Notes: generated by a model from the sequence alone, not told the origin. 64,000 bases of DNA from Cucumis sativus (GCF_000004075.3 NC_026661.2:14226307-14290306); one strand, 5' to 3'; shown: positions 26,417 to 40,076, counted from the stretch's first letter. Translations and numbers: made by a program.

Positions 26417-26443
26417 GAAGTCGTGTACGGGGTATACGACTTC
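26417..26443. repeat. 27-bp hairpin palindrome, copy 6
   Basis: Same arms, spacer GGG, with one mismatch in the right arm (GTATACG instead of GTACACG). Lies 15 bp after copy 5. Confidence 0.95.
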
Positions 26444-26810
26444 CTTCAATTTCAAAAAACACCTATTTTTTAAAATAGTTTGGGAAACAACCTTATTCTT
26501 ATAATTTCTTTCCCAACAACCTTATTTTTCAAAATATTTTCACAAAACACATTATTTTTAAAAAAAATCCGAAAAACGGAATGAACTTATCTATAACAAT
26601 AGGAAAAGAAATTAAGGAGCCAGAAATTAAGGACAGTGGTGGATTCCCTGTGTACTAACCCACAATTTTCAAATCATTTTTTATTTTCATATCATTTTTT
26701 TTACTTTTTACTTTTTTAATCTATTTTTCATAGAGATACATTTTTCTTATTTTTATTCTGAGAGAGAAAGTACTGGTTTTCACATAATTTTTTTAATCTA
26801 AATATATAGA

Positions 26811-27003
26811 TTTAAAAATTGCATCAAAAAGGAAAAAAAAAAATAATAACGAAGCACACAGATTTAAAAATTGCATCAAAAAGAAAAAATAAAAATAATA
26901 ACAACTCTCTGGTTAACGGTGGAATTACGTCAGCACATGGATTTAAAAATTGCATCAAAAAGAAAAAATAATAATAACTCTCTGGTTAATAGTGGAATTA
27001 CGT
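26811..27003. repeat. Tandem repeat based on ATTTAAAAATTGCATCAAAAAG
   Basis: The word TTTAAAAATTGCATCAAAAA occurs at about 26,811, 26,861 and 26,940. The last two units also share the downstream ACTCTCTGGTTAA...GTGGAATTACGT. Unit sizes are about 50 and 79 bp. Confidence 0.75.
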
Positions 27004-29032
27004 TAAATAAGGTAGGTTTTATATAGATTTTTTTTCTTCTAAATATTTGTTAGATAACAAATAAGAGCTAGTAAATAAGGCAACGTTTTATCTAAAGATG
27101 AACTTTTTTCTCTTTTTAAAGAATTATATTCCTTTCGTCTAGAAAATCATTGAAATTTAGAAAAAAAAATAAATTATCGAACCTTGTAGTTTTGCAGAAG
27201 GGTACCACTAGTGGACCAGAACTAGAATTTAACTGAAATGAAGTATTATTTAATATATATTGTAATATGAAACTTTAAAATTAATATTAAAATATAAAAT
27301 CAAGAATAAAACTTTAAAATTAATATTAAAATATTAAATTTGAGAATGTGAGAGAGACACGTGTCCCTAACTCCTTAATAAATATGTCCTTATTTGTATA
27401 TCTCTAAATAATTCAATTTCATACAAATGTATGACCTTAGAAATGGGGGAGGCATGGGAAAGAGGGAGGGAAAATGGTGATGGGAAGGGAAGGGGGAGGA
27501 AGAGCTGAAAAAATAAGATGACACTCAGTTTTTCTATGATAATTACTCGAGAATTAAAAATAATAAAATAAAATATTTACAAACTTATATCAAATTTTTT
27601 TATTTAAATTTTATTAATAATAGATATTGATAGTCCTCCATATATTTATATATATATAGCTACAAATATGGTTTAGTGTTTTGGTGTGATAAGAGTCTAT
27701 GCTTGCTATCATATCCTAACTAAAAACTATAGTTGTTTGTTATGATTATACATCTAAAAATATTAATTAAAAATGGAGTTCAAATTTTAAAATTGAATTT
27801 TCAAATTTATAAATTATAGTAGTTATACAATTTGAAATTCAACTTTATATTTGTGGGTTCAATTTTTACCCTTTTACCGATACTTTGGATAATGTGGTAA
27901 GTTTTTTTAAAAAATGGAGAAATGGGATGAGTTTTAAAATATTTAGGTAAATGAGTTTCATCTTTCTCTCCTACCATTTTCTCTTTTTCTCTTTTTTTAG
28001 TAGTAGTTATAATAGTTTGATTTATTTATAAAATATTTTTTAAAAGAAATACAAAAAAAAAGAAGAAGTAAACATAATGATTTAAAAAACAAAAAAAAGT
28101 TAAATTATTATTTAGATTTGACTATTATTTACTAGAGGATCATTTAGAAAAATAGAAAACTATTTTTTTTTCGTTTTTTAAATCGTTCGTTATCAGTTTG
28201 TTTTATTTACGAAAACGAACCTAAAAATAACGTTAATAACCTAAAAAAACCTAAAAAATGAACCATTACCAGATGATCCATTAATAATATTTTCATTCAT
28301 GTAACATTCAAATTAATAAAAATAACGTTTTAAAAAGATATGTTTTGTTTTTTAAATCGTTATGTTTACTTTGTGTTTTTTTTTTTTTTTTGTATTTTTC
28401 TGAAACTACTTCATTTTATAGACTTTAAAATAAAATATTTTATAAATAAATCAAACAATTATAATGTTTTTCATGAATTATGGATAATTATAATAATAGT
28501 AAAAAAAATAAATTCTTATTATTATTCTATTATTATTACCAACAACCAAAATCATCTTTGCATGACATTCAATAAAAATAAAACAAAAAAGAAAAAGAAA
28601 GAGAAAAGAGTAGGAAAAAAAAGAAGAAAGTGAAAATGGTAGAAGAGAAAGATGAAACTCACCGAAGATAAAAAAAAAAAAAAAAACCATTTACTTAAAT
28701 ATTTTAAAACTCACCCCATTTTCTCAAATTTTTTTTAAACTTACCTCATTATTCAAAAGACCCAACTTTTACGTTTATTGGTTGAGTCCGTCCTCCCGTT
28801 AAAATCGTTGTGGATCTTAGGAGTTCACTACCTTCTATACTTCATAATTGCTTTCTATACTTCATAACTCCTTATTTCCCACTATGTCATTTCCTAACCA
28901 AACAACCTTTAGAAATTTAAAGGTCTAATTATTATTATTGAAAGTTTGAGGTGTAATTGCAACTCCCACATCACCTTTTAAAAGTGATTCTTGTAATTTG
29001 TTAGCAATAATAATAAATAAATAAATGGAGAA
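27004..29032. other. AT-rich intergenic DNA, no gene recognised
   Basis: Long poly-A/poly-T and (TTA)n-like stretches. The open frames here (28,340-28,633 and 28,478-28,690) are low-complexity translations of such runs. No gene is supported. Confidence 0.5.
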
Positions 29033-29213
29033 TTTGTAAAAAATAGCAAATTTGACAAAATATTTACAACCTATACCAAAATTTAAGATTTTATCAATAA
29101 CAAATGACAAGGATAGCCAGTGATAGAAGTCTATTCATTAGTTATCATTCACTGAATTAAAAAAAAATTTATAACTTGTAAATATTTTAATTTATTTTAC
29201 TATTTTTAAAAAT
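29033..29213. mobile_element. MITE-like element, copy of a family repeated in this window
   Basis: Begins AAAAAATAGCAAATTTGAC...AAATATTTACAA and ends TTGTAAATATTTTAATTTATTTTACTATTTTTAAAA, so about 35 bp at each end are inverted repeats. The middle has GTGATAGAAGTCTATT. The same architecture recurs at 33,825, 56,669 and 60,965. Confidence 0.6.
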
Positions 29214-29854
29214 GTCTGGCACATGACATTTGCGTTTCATTTTCATTTTATTGTCTAGCTTGATTTTTTTGTTTTTTTTTTTTTTTTGTTTTTATCATAA
29301 TAACACTTTTTTGTTAAGTATCTTTATTTTCAATTGATTAATTTTTCTCGCAATCGTTGTTTAAAATTAAACTCATAAATAGTTCTTAAAATGAATGCTA
29401 TAATGATAATGCTAGACAATTATTCTACTTTGAAACCGTTAGAAAAATAAATTAACTATACGGTACTGCTTTACCGTACTAAATTCTAAAAACTTTTAGA
29501 GATGAGAGTTATGAATGGATAAAAAAACACACGCCTGTCAATCTTCTTTTCTATTTGACCTAAACGCTTGTTCTTGGAGAGTGAGATTATTAAAATGTAA
29601 CTCTAAGAGACTTAGTGAGATTTTATGAAATCCTTTTCGCAATGTACTTTGATAAATCTTTCAACACAAATCAATTTACAAAAAAAAAAAAAAGAAAAAA
29701 GAAAAAAAGCTTTGTTTAGCAAAACATGTCAAACACATGCATTCATTCTTATAAGAGAATTAAAACAACTCGCAAATCTTACCAACATACATTTCTACCT
29801 AATAAATTCTTAAAATAAACTCTTTTATCTCTTTCTACTCTATACCCAAAAACA

Positions 29855-29995
29855 CTTGATCAAGATAGCAAAGCACCTTTGGTATTATTATCCTGCCATA
29901 CCTCGATCAAACTAGCAGAGCACCTTTGGTCATGCTATTCATAATAAACTCGGTCAAGATAGCAGAACCCCTTTGGTTTTACTATCTGTGCTTTG
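29855..29995. repeat. Three degenerate tandem units of about 48 bp
   Basis: Units share TCGATCAAGATAGCAGAGC followed by ACCTTTGGT. The same three units, inverted, lie at about 45,838-45,975 in the right arm. Confidence 0.6.
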
Positions 29996-30950
29996 CTATC
30001 TTGCCTGAACTAAACTGATCAAACTGTCTGATCAAACAATGAAAAGAAAGGGTAAGACCCTCTGTTGATAGGGTTTCTTAAAGTAATCATAGGTTTAGAC
30101 TTCGTTAATTGAGTTAAACTTGACTTAATCATTGATGGGATAGTTACAAATATAAAATTTAGACTTAAAATATTAACAAATATTGCATTATATAAAAGAA
30201 TTTAGAAGTACAACATGTAGATTTAATTGTCAAAGTATATTAGTCATAAACCATATTCCTAACATAAAAGTCTGTAAGTGATAGACCTTATGGTTAATAA
30301 AGATTATATTGTTGGTTGAAACTTACCGATAAATTTATCTATATTTACAATAAGACGTTACATGCTTATATATTAATTAACTCTATCACCCACCTTTTTA
30401 TTTGGTCAACATAGGGTTAAAGTGAGGTAGATTTTGAGTTTGATCAACTTAAATTACTTGCTCCAATGCAATTTATTAATTTGGAGTTAATTTAGACGAC
30501 GTAGCCAAATTGGTCAATAGTTGAAGGCCTTTAATAATTGTTCAATTTGATATTCCTACCTTCTAATCTGATAACGAAAAAAGGGGACACATCTTTTGGC
30601 TTCCTTTTCTTTATCCATAAATTTTAATTTAGAGTACTTTTAAATTAACCCTAAGTTAAATTTAATAGAATGAGTTTTTGTGTTTAAACCAATTGAATAG
30701 AACAGAAGAAAAATATAAAAATAAAACAAGAACTAATTTACTATTTACGGTAGATAAAAAGTGTAATTACATTCAAAAGATAATCAGAAAATACAGCCAA
30801 GGATGCATAATGCACACACAAAGACATGCATAGTTACAAAAATAATTACAAGAAACAAGAGATGGGAAAACAAACTTGACTCATTGTAGCACACAGTTTA
30901 TTTGATTTGCTTCAAAGATATGACATTTACACATATATATAATTGGAAGA

Positions 30951-32961
<2,011 letters not shown>

Positions 32962-33073
32962 CACTTCTATGCAATTATCCAACACACAACACTTCTTATT
33001 TCAACGAAATCGATATGTTGATCTAGATGAGATTGAGATTTTTGGTTTAATTTTGTTATCAAAAGCTAAGCTG

Positions 33074-33204
33074 TATTTATAATAGAGTGCCAAAATGCCA
33101 AAACAGAAGAATACCCATTTGGAGTATAGAATAATATAGAGTATTAATTATTAGGAAGTCCTTGTGGGCGACAAATACCATTGATGATTACCGTATGTGG
33201 TTTT
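33074..33204 (-). promoter_or_regulatory. ADH-B promoter: TATA box and split anaerobic-response-like motifs
   Basis: Minus strand: TATAAATA at 33,074-33,081, a CGCCCACAAG block near 33,161-33,170, and AAAACCACAT near 33,196-33,204. In ADH-C the AAACCACAT and CGCCCACAAG blocks are contiguous; here about 24 bp separate them. The GGTTT/AAACC plus GCCC pair resembles the anaerobic response element of plant ADH promoters; function is inferred. Confidence 0.45.
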
Positions 33205-33824
33205 GTTGGGCTGCCTTTTTGTTCTTTTGGCATTTAAAAAACTACAAAATGAATGTAAAAAAAAATTAGCAACTTGGAGGTGGTTCATGTGTTGATAAAG
33301 CTTCACTTTATTAATTTATTTAGTTTCATCTTCTCTTTCATATTATTTTATGAATACATATTTATCTTTTTTGTGTTATTTCTTTTGTAACTGTTGACCC
33401 AAATATGTATTCTCTGTAAGTTAAAAGCATAATCAAAATCAAAGATTTATCAAAATAATCTATTGTTCAATTGTCTTCAGCCATCTAGATCCATCTAACA
33501 TCGTAAAGAAAAATGATTTCAACATTTTTTAATTTTCTCTACAAAACAAATGTTGGTTTTGTTTGGATTCGTCTTTTGAACTAGGTTTTAAATATAAATA
33601 ATAATCGTATTATAAATAAATATATAAAATTAGTATACAATTTTAAAATTAATATGTATTTTTGTTTTATTTCGTTGTGATCAAAACCCGAACCAAGGTC
33701 AAAGCTCTTTTTTTGTTTTTAGGGTTTTGATGTAAATAGTAGAGCTTGAGTAGAAAGTATTGATTCATTTACGGAGGATGAAGATATAGGATTAGTGTTA
33801 TTCAATCAGTTTAAGAGACATTTT

Positions 33825-33970
33825 TAAAAATAGTGTTATTCAATCCGTTTAAGAGACATTTTTAAAAATAGTCAAAAAAAAATTAAAATATTTACAATTA
33901 TAGAAAAATTTTAGATTCTATCACTTTACTATATCAATGACTATCAATGATAAAATTTGTTTTTTAAAAT
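33825..33970. mobile_element. MITE-like element, diverged copy
   Basis: Carries ATTTTTAAAAATAGTCAAAA, AAAATATTTACAATTATAG and TTCTATCACTTTAC motifs of the family described at 29,033. The right end is not clear. Confidence 0.4.
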
Positions 33971-34244
33971 TCTACTAAGTTTAAACTGGTTTCTAAATAT
34001 AGGTTCGGTATACAAATGGAAATGATCCAATTCAAACAAGTTTCAAATTCAAATATCAAATTTGATCAAAAGTGTATCACATGAAAATCTATGATTCTTT
34101 GATATAAAGAAATCACAAAAGATGATATGTTGCATTTTGGTGCATGCTATAGTTTATTTGGTTCAGAAAACAATCTAATTAGATGACTTGATAACCTTGA
34201 TATGGAAGTCGATCTTACGTTAGAATTTCACTATAAATACTTAA

Positions 34245-34440
34245 GGGCCGTTTAGGGGAAGGAAAAGAATAAGAGGAAAAATGAATAAGAAAAATGAGGG
34301 ATTAAGTAGAGGAAATGATTATTATAATCCTTGTTTGGAGGAATGATTAAGTTAAAAGGAATGTCGGGGATTATTATAGTCTTTGTTTGGGAGAAGAATT
34401 ATTTGAGGAAAGAATTGTGTGGGAAGGATTATGACCAAAA
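34245..34440. mobile_element. Fragment of a PIF/Harbinger-like terminus
   Basis: Starts AAGGGCCGTTTAGGGGAAGG and continues with repeated ATTATTATAATCCTTGTTTGG and ATTATAGTCTTTGTTTGGG, similar in style to the ends of the element at 2,612. No right end was found. The LINE begins about 230 bp later. Confidence 0.35.
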
Positions 34441-34679
34441 AATTGTAGTTTTTTTATTGGTGTAATTTTTTTTATTTGTATGTTGATCCTAATATGAAAA
34501 AAAATACATAATTATTTTTTTCTTGAAAATGAAATTATTGTTTTTTTTTCCGCGAACCCAAGACAAAATAAAAAATGTGCTAATATTTTTTGCATTTGTG
34601 TATGGTGTATGGTGTAAATTATAATTATACTTAAAACTACAAGTGTATATGGTGTTAAGTTTTAGTTGTAAACCTTGTT

Positions 34680-37050
34680 CAGTATTCCATCATGATCAAT
34701 GGCAAACCTAGAGGCAGAATTTTCCCAAACAGAGGAATCAGACAAGGAGATCCTTTATCCTCTTTCATTTTTGTGCTATCCATAGATTATCTTAGCAGGA
34801 TTCTACAACATCTTGAGCAGCAGAAGCAAATAAAAGGTATCACAATAAAAGATTTAAATCTAACTCACCTTCTCTTTTCAGATGACATCTTGGTCTTTGT
34901 TGAAGATAGTGGTGAATATATTAGGAATCTTCAATTCGCTATTCACCTTTTTGAAAAGGCCATCGGCTTAAACATTAACCTCAACAAGTCCACCATCTCT
35001 CCAGTTAACGTTTCAAAAGAGAGATCAGATAAGATTGCAGTCAGTTAGGGGATAAAGACATATTTTCTCCCGATAACATACTTAGGGATGCCTCTTGGGG
35101 GCAATCCAAGATCAAAACCTTTTTGGGACAATATTACAGAGAAGATTCAGAAAAAACTGAACAAATGGAAATATTCCTTCATCGCAAAGGGAGGTAGAAT
35201 TACTTTCATTAACACATCACTTGTCAGTCTACCTATATATCAACTCTCTATGTTTAAAGCACCTACTCATGCATATAAAACCATTGAGAAATATTGGAGG
35301 AATTTTCTCTGGAAAGGTAACTACGACAACATCTGCATAACAGGAACTCAAAAAAACAACCTCAACCTTGTTAAATAGTCTAAAGTTACAAACTCTCTCG
35401 ACTCTAGAGGATTGGGCACTACACCTCTTTCTGCTACAAATTTTGCTTTGCTCACAAAATGGCTATGGAGATATTTAAATGAACCAAATGCTCTCTGGAA
35501 ATCTCTAATTGATGCAAAATACTGTTGTAGAGATATGAATATGTTTCCTATAGCTGCAAAATACAGTAGCTCCAATGCTCCATGGAGATGCATTGATTGG
35601 TTCAACTCAAAAATTAAGTGGAAAGTTAATAATGGCAGCTCTTTATCCTTCTAGCATAGCAATTGGAGCACATAGGGTGTGCTAAGTAGAACATACCCAA
35701 GACTATATGCTTTTGTTGGAGGCGTTGACGAGCCCTCTCTAATTTACTCTAAATCTCACAAACTTTTAAGAGAAGAAATTTGTTCTCTTAGAAAACTCAA
35801 TAGCATACAAGAGAAGAATGTTGTTCTCTTGAAACTCACTTACTTTCTAAAACTCAATTTGCTTCTACTGATTTGATTCTTTTATCTTGTATACAAATGA
35901 AGGAAATGATCTCTATATATAGTATTCAAGAGACACTTCCTAAAAGACACAAAATAAATGAAGTACATGAATACATACCATTCATGTACTTGAATAATTA
36001 CATGTATCTAGAAATGCATATGTATCTTGAAACTAGAAATGTATCTACTAATGTGTTATCCATAATGTATCTAGCTTATTAATTTCTAACAGCTTTATCC
36101 TCAAAGAAAAATAGTTATATAAGAGAGATGTGGAATGTGAACAATCAATCATGGGATATACACAGTAGAAGACCTCTAAGAGATAGAAAAGCATTACAAT
36201 GGAGAACTATACAGAGCAGCTTACCCCTTCTCATAGACAACCTCCACAAAGATCAACCAACTTGGAAACCAAGCAACGACAGCTCATTCGCTATTAAATA
36301 TGTGATCCAAATAAATGCTTCACCTGCTAGTAATTCAGAATTTGCAGTCCATCTCAAGAAATTATGGAAATCTAAAGTCCCAATGAAGTGAAAATTCTTC
36401 ATATGGACAGCTGCATACAATGACATTTTCACGATGAAAAAGATACAAAGGAGACTGGAAAATCTTTGTCTCAACCCAAATTGGTGTGTACTTTGTAAGA
36501 AAAGCAATGAAACAACCGACCACATCTTCCTCCATTGTCCTTGTACCAAAAACATTTGGAATATGACCAAAAACCAATTAAATTGGGATCTCGTTGATGA
36601 TAACCTCCTAGATCTTATAAGTACGATATGCTCCAACAACATAAAGACTCAAAGAGGGGTGATTATCTTCAATATGTTGATTGTCATCACATGGTCCATA
36701 TGGTTGGAAAGAATCAACAGGCTATTCAACAACTTATCACACTCATATACATACCTTTGGGAAAACATCTGCAATCTCACAGCCTAATGGTCTACCAAAA
36801 CGAAGCTTTTCAAGAATTACTCAGCTTCTTTAATTGCACAACACTTCAATGTTTTTTGCTAGTATAGTGTTATTGCTAGTATTTTGTATGGTTTATAGTT
36901 TTGGCTTATCTCTAGCCTTTCTATATACTTGAACTATTTTCCTCATGTTCTATATTGAATATAATATTGGGGATGATGAGGGTGCTAAGAGGGTGCCCAC
37001 CTAGTGGGAATGCTTGAGTGCGCCTACTGACCTTGTTATCTGTGTAAAAC
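34680..37050 (+). pseudogene. 5'-truncated LINE (L1-type) with reverse transcriptase and zf-RVT remnants
   Basis: The frame opens in mid-domain with GRIFPNRGIRQGDPLSSFIFVL, the RGxRQGDPLSP region of plant LINE reverse transcriptase. LLFSDDILVF follows (the usual FADD catalytic box with Ala changed to Ser), then the LGMPLGG and WKYSFIAKGGRITFI regions. After an interruption (see solo LTR 35,714-36,091) comes the WCVLCKKSNETTDHIFLHCP zinc-finger-like C-terminal domain (34 to 37 kb, + strand). Stops at about 35,046, 35,376 and 36,389 show it is dead. The tail GGGTGCCCACCTAGTGGGAATGC near 36,990 resembles LINE 3' UTRs. Endonuclease and ORF1 are missing. Confidence 0.8.
35714..36091 (+). mobile_element. 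Solo LTR (378 bp) nested in the LINE
   Basis: Starts TGTTGGAG and ends TTCTAACA. The 5 bp before (GCTTT, 35,709-35,713) and after (GCTTT, 36,092-36,096) are identical, a perfect target duplication. A TATA-like CTATATATAG occurs near 35,912. Removing the LTR and one GCTTT leaves the LINE frame continuous, which confirms the borders. The size and TGTTG...CTAACA ends suggest a Ty1/copia-type element that recombined out. Confidence 0.85.
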
Positions 37051-37480
37051 AATAGTTTTCATTACTTAATAAGATATACAAGAAACTTATTTATAGACCA
37101 GAGAGATTAATTAAACAGACTAACAATTATTCTTAGCAAACTAATAGAAAAATAGCTAAAAGTAAAAATACCTAATTCTTCTATGTATACAATAATATCT
37201 TACTACAATGTGGGGGAGGGGCATGCCTAAATGAAAAGTAACACTTCAAGAGTTAATAAATATAAAAGTTACAATACAAGTTAATCAAAAGAGAGAGCCA
37301 ATAAGTTAACCAAATCTTTATAAAACATGTTTAGGAATAAATGATCATTTAAGCACACATAAAATAAAATTAAAAAAAAGACTACATTGGCTGCAGGATA
37401 GTCATAGCACTTCAACACACATAAACTAATCAAATCCAATAACTTCAATAAACTAGAGTTGTAACCATCGACATCTTTAC
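37051..37480. other. Spacer between LINE and gene-fragment cluster
   Basis: AT-rich; no gene or clear repeat found. Confidence 0.4.
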
Positions 37481-37484
37481 GAGT

Positions 37485-37635
37485 GTTATTGAAGGCCTTT
37501 AAAGTCGGTTGATCTTTGATGTCGGTTTAAAAATGACATTTAGAAGGTCTTTAATGTCAGTTTAAAACGATATTAAAAAGGCTTTGATGTCAGTTTAAAA
37601 CGACATTAAAGAGGCTTTTGATATCAGTTATAAGA
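37485..37635. repeat. CACTA-like subterminal repeats
   Basis: Repeated GATGTCGGTTTAAAA(A/C)GACATT-type units in both orientations, at least four within 150 bp, like the subterminal region of gene-capturing CACTA elements. The terminal CACTA motif itself was not found. Confidence 0.45.
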
Positions 37636-37652
37636 TCCAAAAATGACGAACT

Positions 37653-38224
37653 TCAAGATCTTGTCATAAAGATGAGGGCTTGACTAATTGTACTAGCAGC
37701 CATTTCTTCTATTGCAATCATTTGTCTAATGATTGCTTCCTGTGAAAGACATCGAAATAAGTTGAGATCCACCATAAACAATCAAATTTAAGCAACAAGA
37801 AACATCAGTGCACAATAGTTCAAATCAGAATGTAAAGATAGGTTTTTCATCAAAGGAATATGCACAATCACAACATGGTCCCAACGGCTGAATACATTAC
37901 ACTCTTCCAACTACAATTCTAAAAAGTCAAAGAGAAGAACACATTCATTTTTACACTTCAGAAAAATAAAAGTGAAGCAAATCTACAAGAAATGCTACAT
38001 TGTAATAAAAGTAACGAGGGCAATGGTATACCTTCCTCTGATTTCTATTACATCTCAACGTTTCAAAAACCTCTTCAGGTGGAACATTCTCCTAAACATT
38101 TAAGAAGCCCAATAAAAAACAGGACAAATATAGAAGGAAAAAAAACCATATAGGAACAAATTAAAGGTACCAAATCAAGAGCTTCCTTCACAACAACTTC
38201 CAAGACTTCATCTTTGTTCGCCAT
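37653..38224 (-). pseudogene. Plasma-membrane H+-ATPase gene fragments (three exon pieces)
   Basis: On the minus strand three pieces with splice-like borders lie in order. 38,171-38,224 starts with ATG and encodes MANKDEVLEVVVKEALDL. 38,032-38,091 encodes ENVPPEEVFETLRCNRNQ, between AG and GT. 37,653-37,739 is preceded by TTTCACAG, includes STISQALIFMTRS and then stops. The first two match the N-terminus of plant P-type proton pumps. The third resembles a membrane segment near the C-terminus of the same pump. The catalytic domains between are missing, so this is a rearranged non-functional fragment. Confidence 0.65.
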
Positions 38225-39704
38225 CTTTGAGCTAAGAGAACTGCATTTAAGGGTAAAAATGAAAATACAAAATGGTTAAAGAATGACACACTAAAACCAA
38301 GCAGAGCAGCCTCCAAAAGTAAGAAAAAATAAGTCTGGTGCAAAGAAGTTTATTAACAATAAACATGGTCTTACAGTTTTTTTTTTTTTTTTTTTTTTTT
38401 CCTTTTTGGATATAGAGTTATTGACAAATTGTTTCCTGTCTAGGAAAATGTGTGGGTCATATCTTGATAAGCATTCTTTTTAAGTTCCACCATTCCTTCA
38501 AAAACTCCTTTATGGCTGCTTGATAAATTTTCTTGTTCTTTTACCTATGCGCAATGATAGACCATATGAAAATGGAAATCCAAGAAAAATATCTTTCTTT
38601 AGGAGAATTTTTTATACTTGTTCCATTTTTTTGTGTTACGTTGCATCTCACACATGAACTGATTTTTCTTTCCTAAACGTATATTGCTGGATTAATATAC
38701 TTTCATTTCTTATTCCTAACTGTCCTATTTTCTGGGTTCAAGGATGATTCTGACAAAGTGAGAAATGCCTACCAAACTCTCTTCATCTATGTCAGAATGC
38801 AACCTACATTCTGCTAACTTATTTGAGGAATTCTATTATACCATGGTAAAAGCCAATGAATCTATTATACCTGTGACCATCATGAATAATGCAACCTACA
38901 TCCTTTGTTTATAAGATATGTAAAAGAAAAGAAAATCTTAACAAGAACCTTCATATATTAATGGAGCCACTGTATTGCCAATAATCAAACCATATCTATA
39001 ACGATAATGCTACCATAATCAAAATTAATGTAAGGCAGTTGCTAATAGAAGGAAAATTAGAGGGAAAACTAATAGTTATGAAAATATTTTCTAAGAAATC
39101 AGCTCAAATATACACACAAAAAAGCCTCGGATGGTAGGTACTTAACCAGAAATGTTTTATCCCTTTTTAGTATTCTATATAGCATCTGATCAGCGGCCAT
39201 TACAATAAAATTTGATTTTACAACCTAAAAGAAAACTATATGAAAATTTAAGCTCAATAAATAAGAGGAAGAAAATGAAATAGAAAAAATGTTTCAGCAA
39301 TGATTATAATTAAGAGTCAAGCCAGAAGACATCATATGATATTTCACATTACCCTTGTAAAAGCAACTAAACTTTTATTTTAATGTTCTTTCAAGCAATG
39401 ATGTTTGATTACCACAAAACATTCCAAAACCATTAAATGATTCAGTTTTTAGCAAATTAATGATTATAAAAATAACAAGAAGGCAAAGTACGTGCAAGTG
39501 CCACTTTTACAAGTGTGATAGACCATAGAAAAGGTACATGATATCATGCTCATACTCATTTGTCTAACTGCAAACTACTGAAGAAAAGGTAATCAATTGA
39601 TGCTCAATTTTACTTGAGAACTACGACATATATTTCATGGTGATGTACATGGCAATAATAACAAAAAAGAGATGCTTGCTTTGAGATAAATAAGTTCCAC
39701 TTAC
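38225..39704. other. Non-coding DNA inside the gene-fragment cluster
   Basis: Intron-like AT-rich sequence with a 20-odd T run near 38,378-38,400. No further exon could be identified. Confidence 0.4.
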
Positions 39705-39757
39705 ACATACTCCACTCCATCTCTGTGAATTGAACAAATAGTTTCTACAATGGGCTC
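39705..39757 (-). pseudogene. Unassigned exon-like fragment
   Basis: Minus-strand block bounded by acceptor GGCGTAG and donor GTAAGT, encoding EPIVETICSIHRDGVEYV. I do not recognise the gene. It lies between the H+-ATPase and CDKA fragments and has the same orientation. Confidence 0.35.
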
Positions 39758-39993
39758 CTACGCCTAAGAGAAGTCAAAATTAAGAGTGGAAGAAGGCATT
39801 TTATTGCAGCATTGTCTTCAAACACAAAGCTTTTCCAATAAAAAGACAGATTACTTTCAAATTTTGAACTAAATTAGAAAGAACCTCATATATTGAGTAG
39901 ATTATGAAAGTAGAATGTCCCTTACAGTATTGTGCAAAAATTGTACCACCATTATTAGTCCAACGAGAGTAGATAATTAACAGTGACATATAC

Positions 39994-40076
39994 CTCACAA
40001 TGTTGCCATGCTGCATTTCCTTCAATAGTGAAATTTCACGAATGGCTGTGCTTGGCACTCCCTCATCTTCTTGCTC
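39994..40076 (-). pseudogene. Isolated exon of a CDKA-type (CDC2) cyclin-dependent kinase
   Basis: An 83-bp minus-strand block with an AG acceptor upstream (TTAG) and a GTATAT donor encodes [20 protein letters not shown] followed by MQHGNIVR. This is the PSTAIRE helix exon of CDKA. The usual first exon and the rest of the kinase are absent on both sides. The sequence looks barely changed, so capture was recent or the copy is under constraint. Confidence 0.8.

Larger units (their letters stand above)
25304..26579. mobile_element. Mutator-like non-autonomous element with long TIRs and six hairpin palindromes
   Basis: The body is 25,313-26,570. Its left end (GGATTTTTTTTAAAAATAAT..., about 60 bp, down to TAGTTGGG) matches the reverse complement of the right end closely. 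The flanks are GGAAAACGG (25,304-25,312) and GAAAAACGG (26,571-26,579), a 9-bp near-identical target duplication as made by Mutator-type transposases. No transposase is encoded. A second copy of the right terminus ends at 26,205, suggesting an internal duplication or one element inside another. Six 27-bp palindromes, listed separately, lie inside, and the DNA between them is unusually GC-rich for this window. Confidence 0.65.

Noticed and set aside
25396..26443. CRISPR-like array of short palindromic repeats
   Set aside because: The spacing is irregular (15 to about 590 bp), orientation alternates, the host is a plant, and the repeats lie inside a transposon with its own ends.
28340..28690. 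Overlapping open frames on both strands
   Set aside because: They translate poly-T/poly-A and ATT-type runs and are not protein-like.
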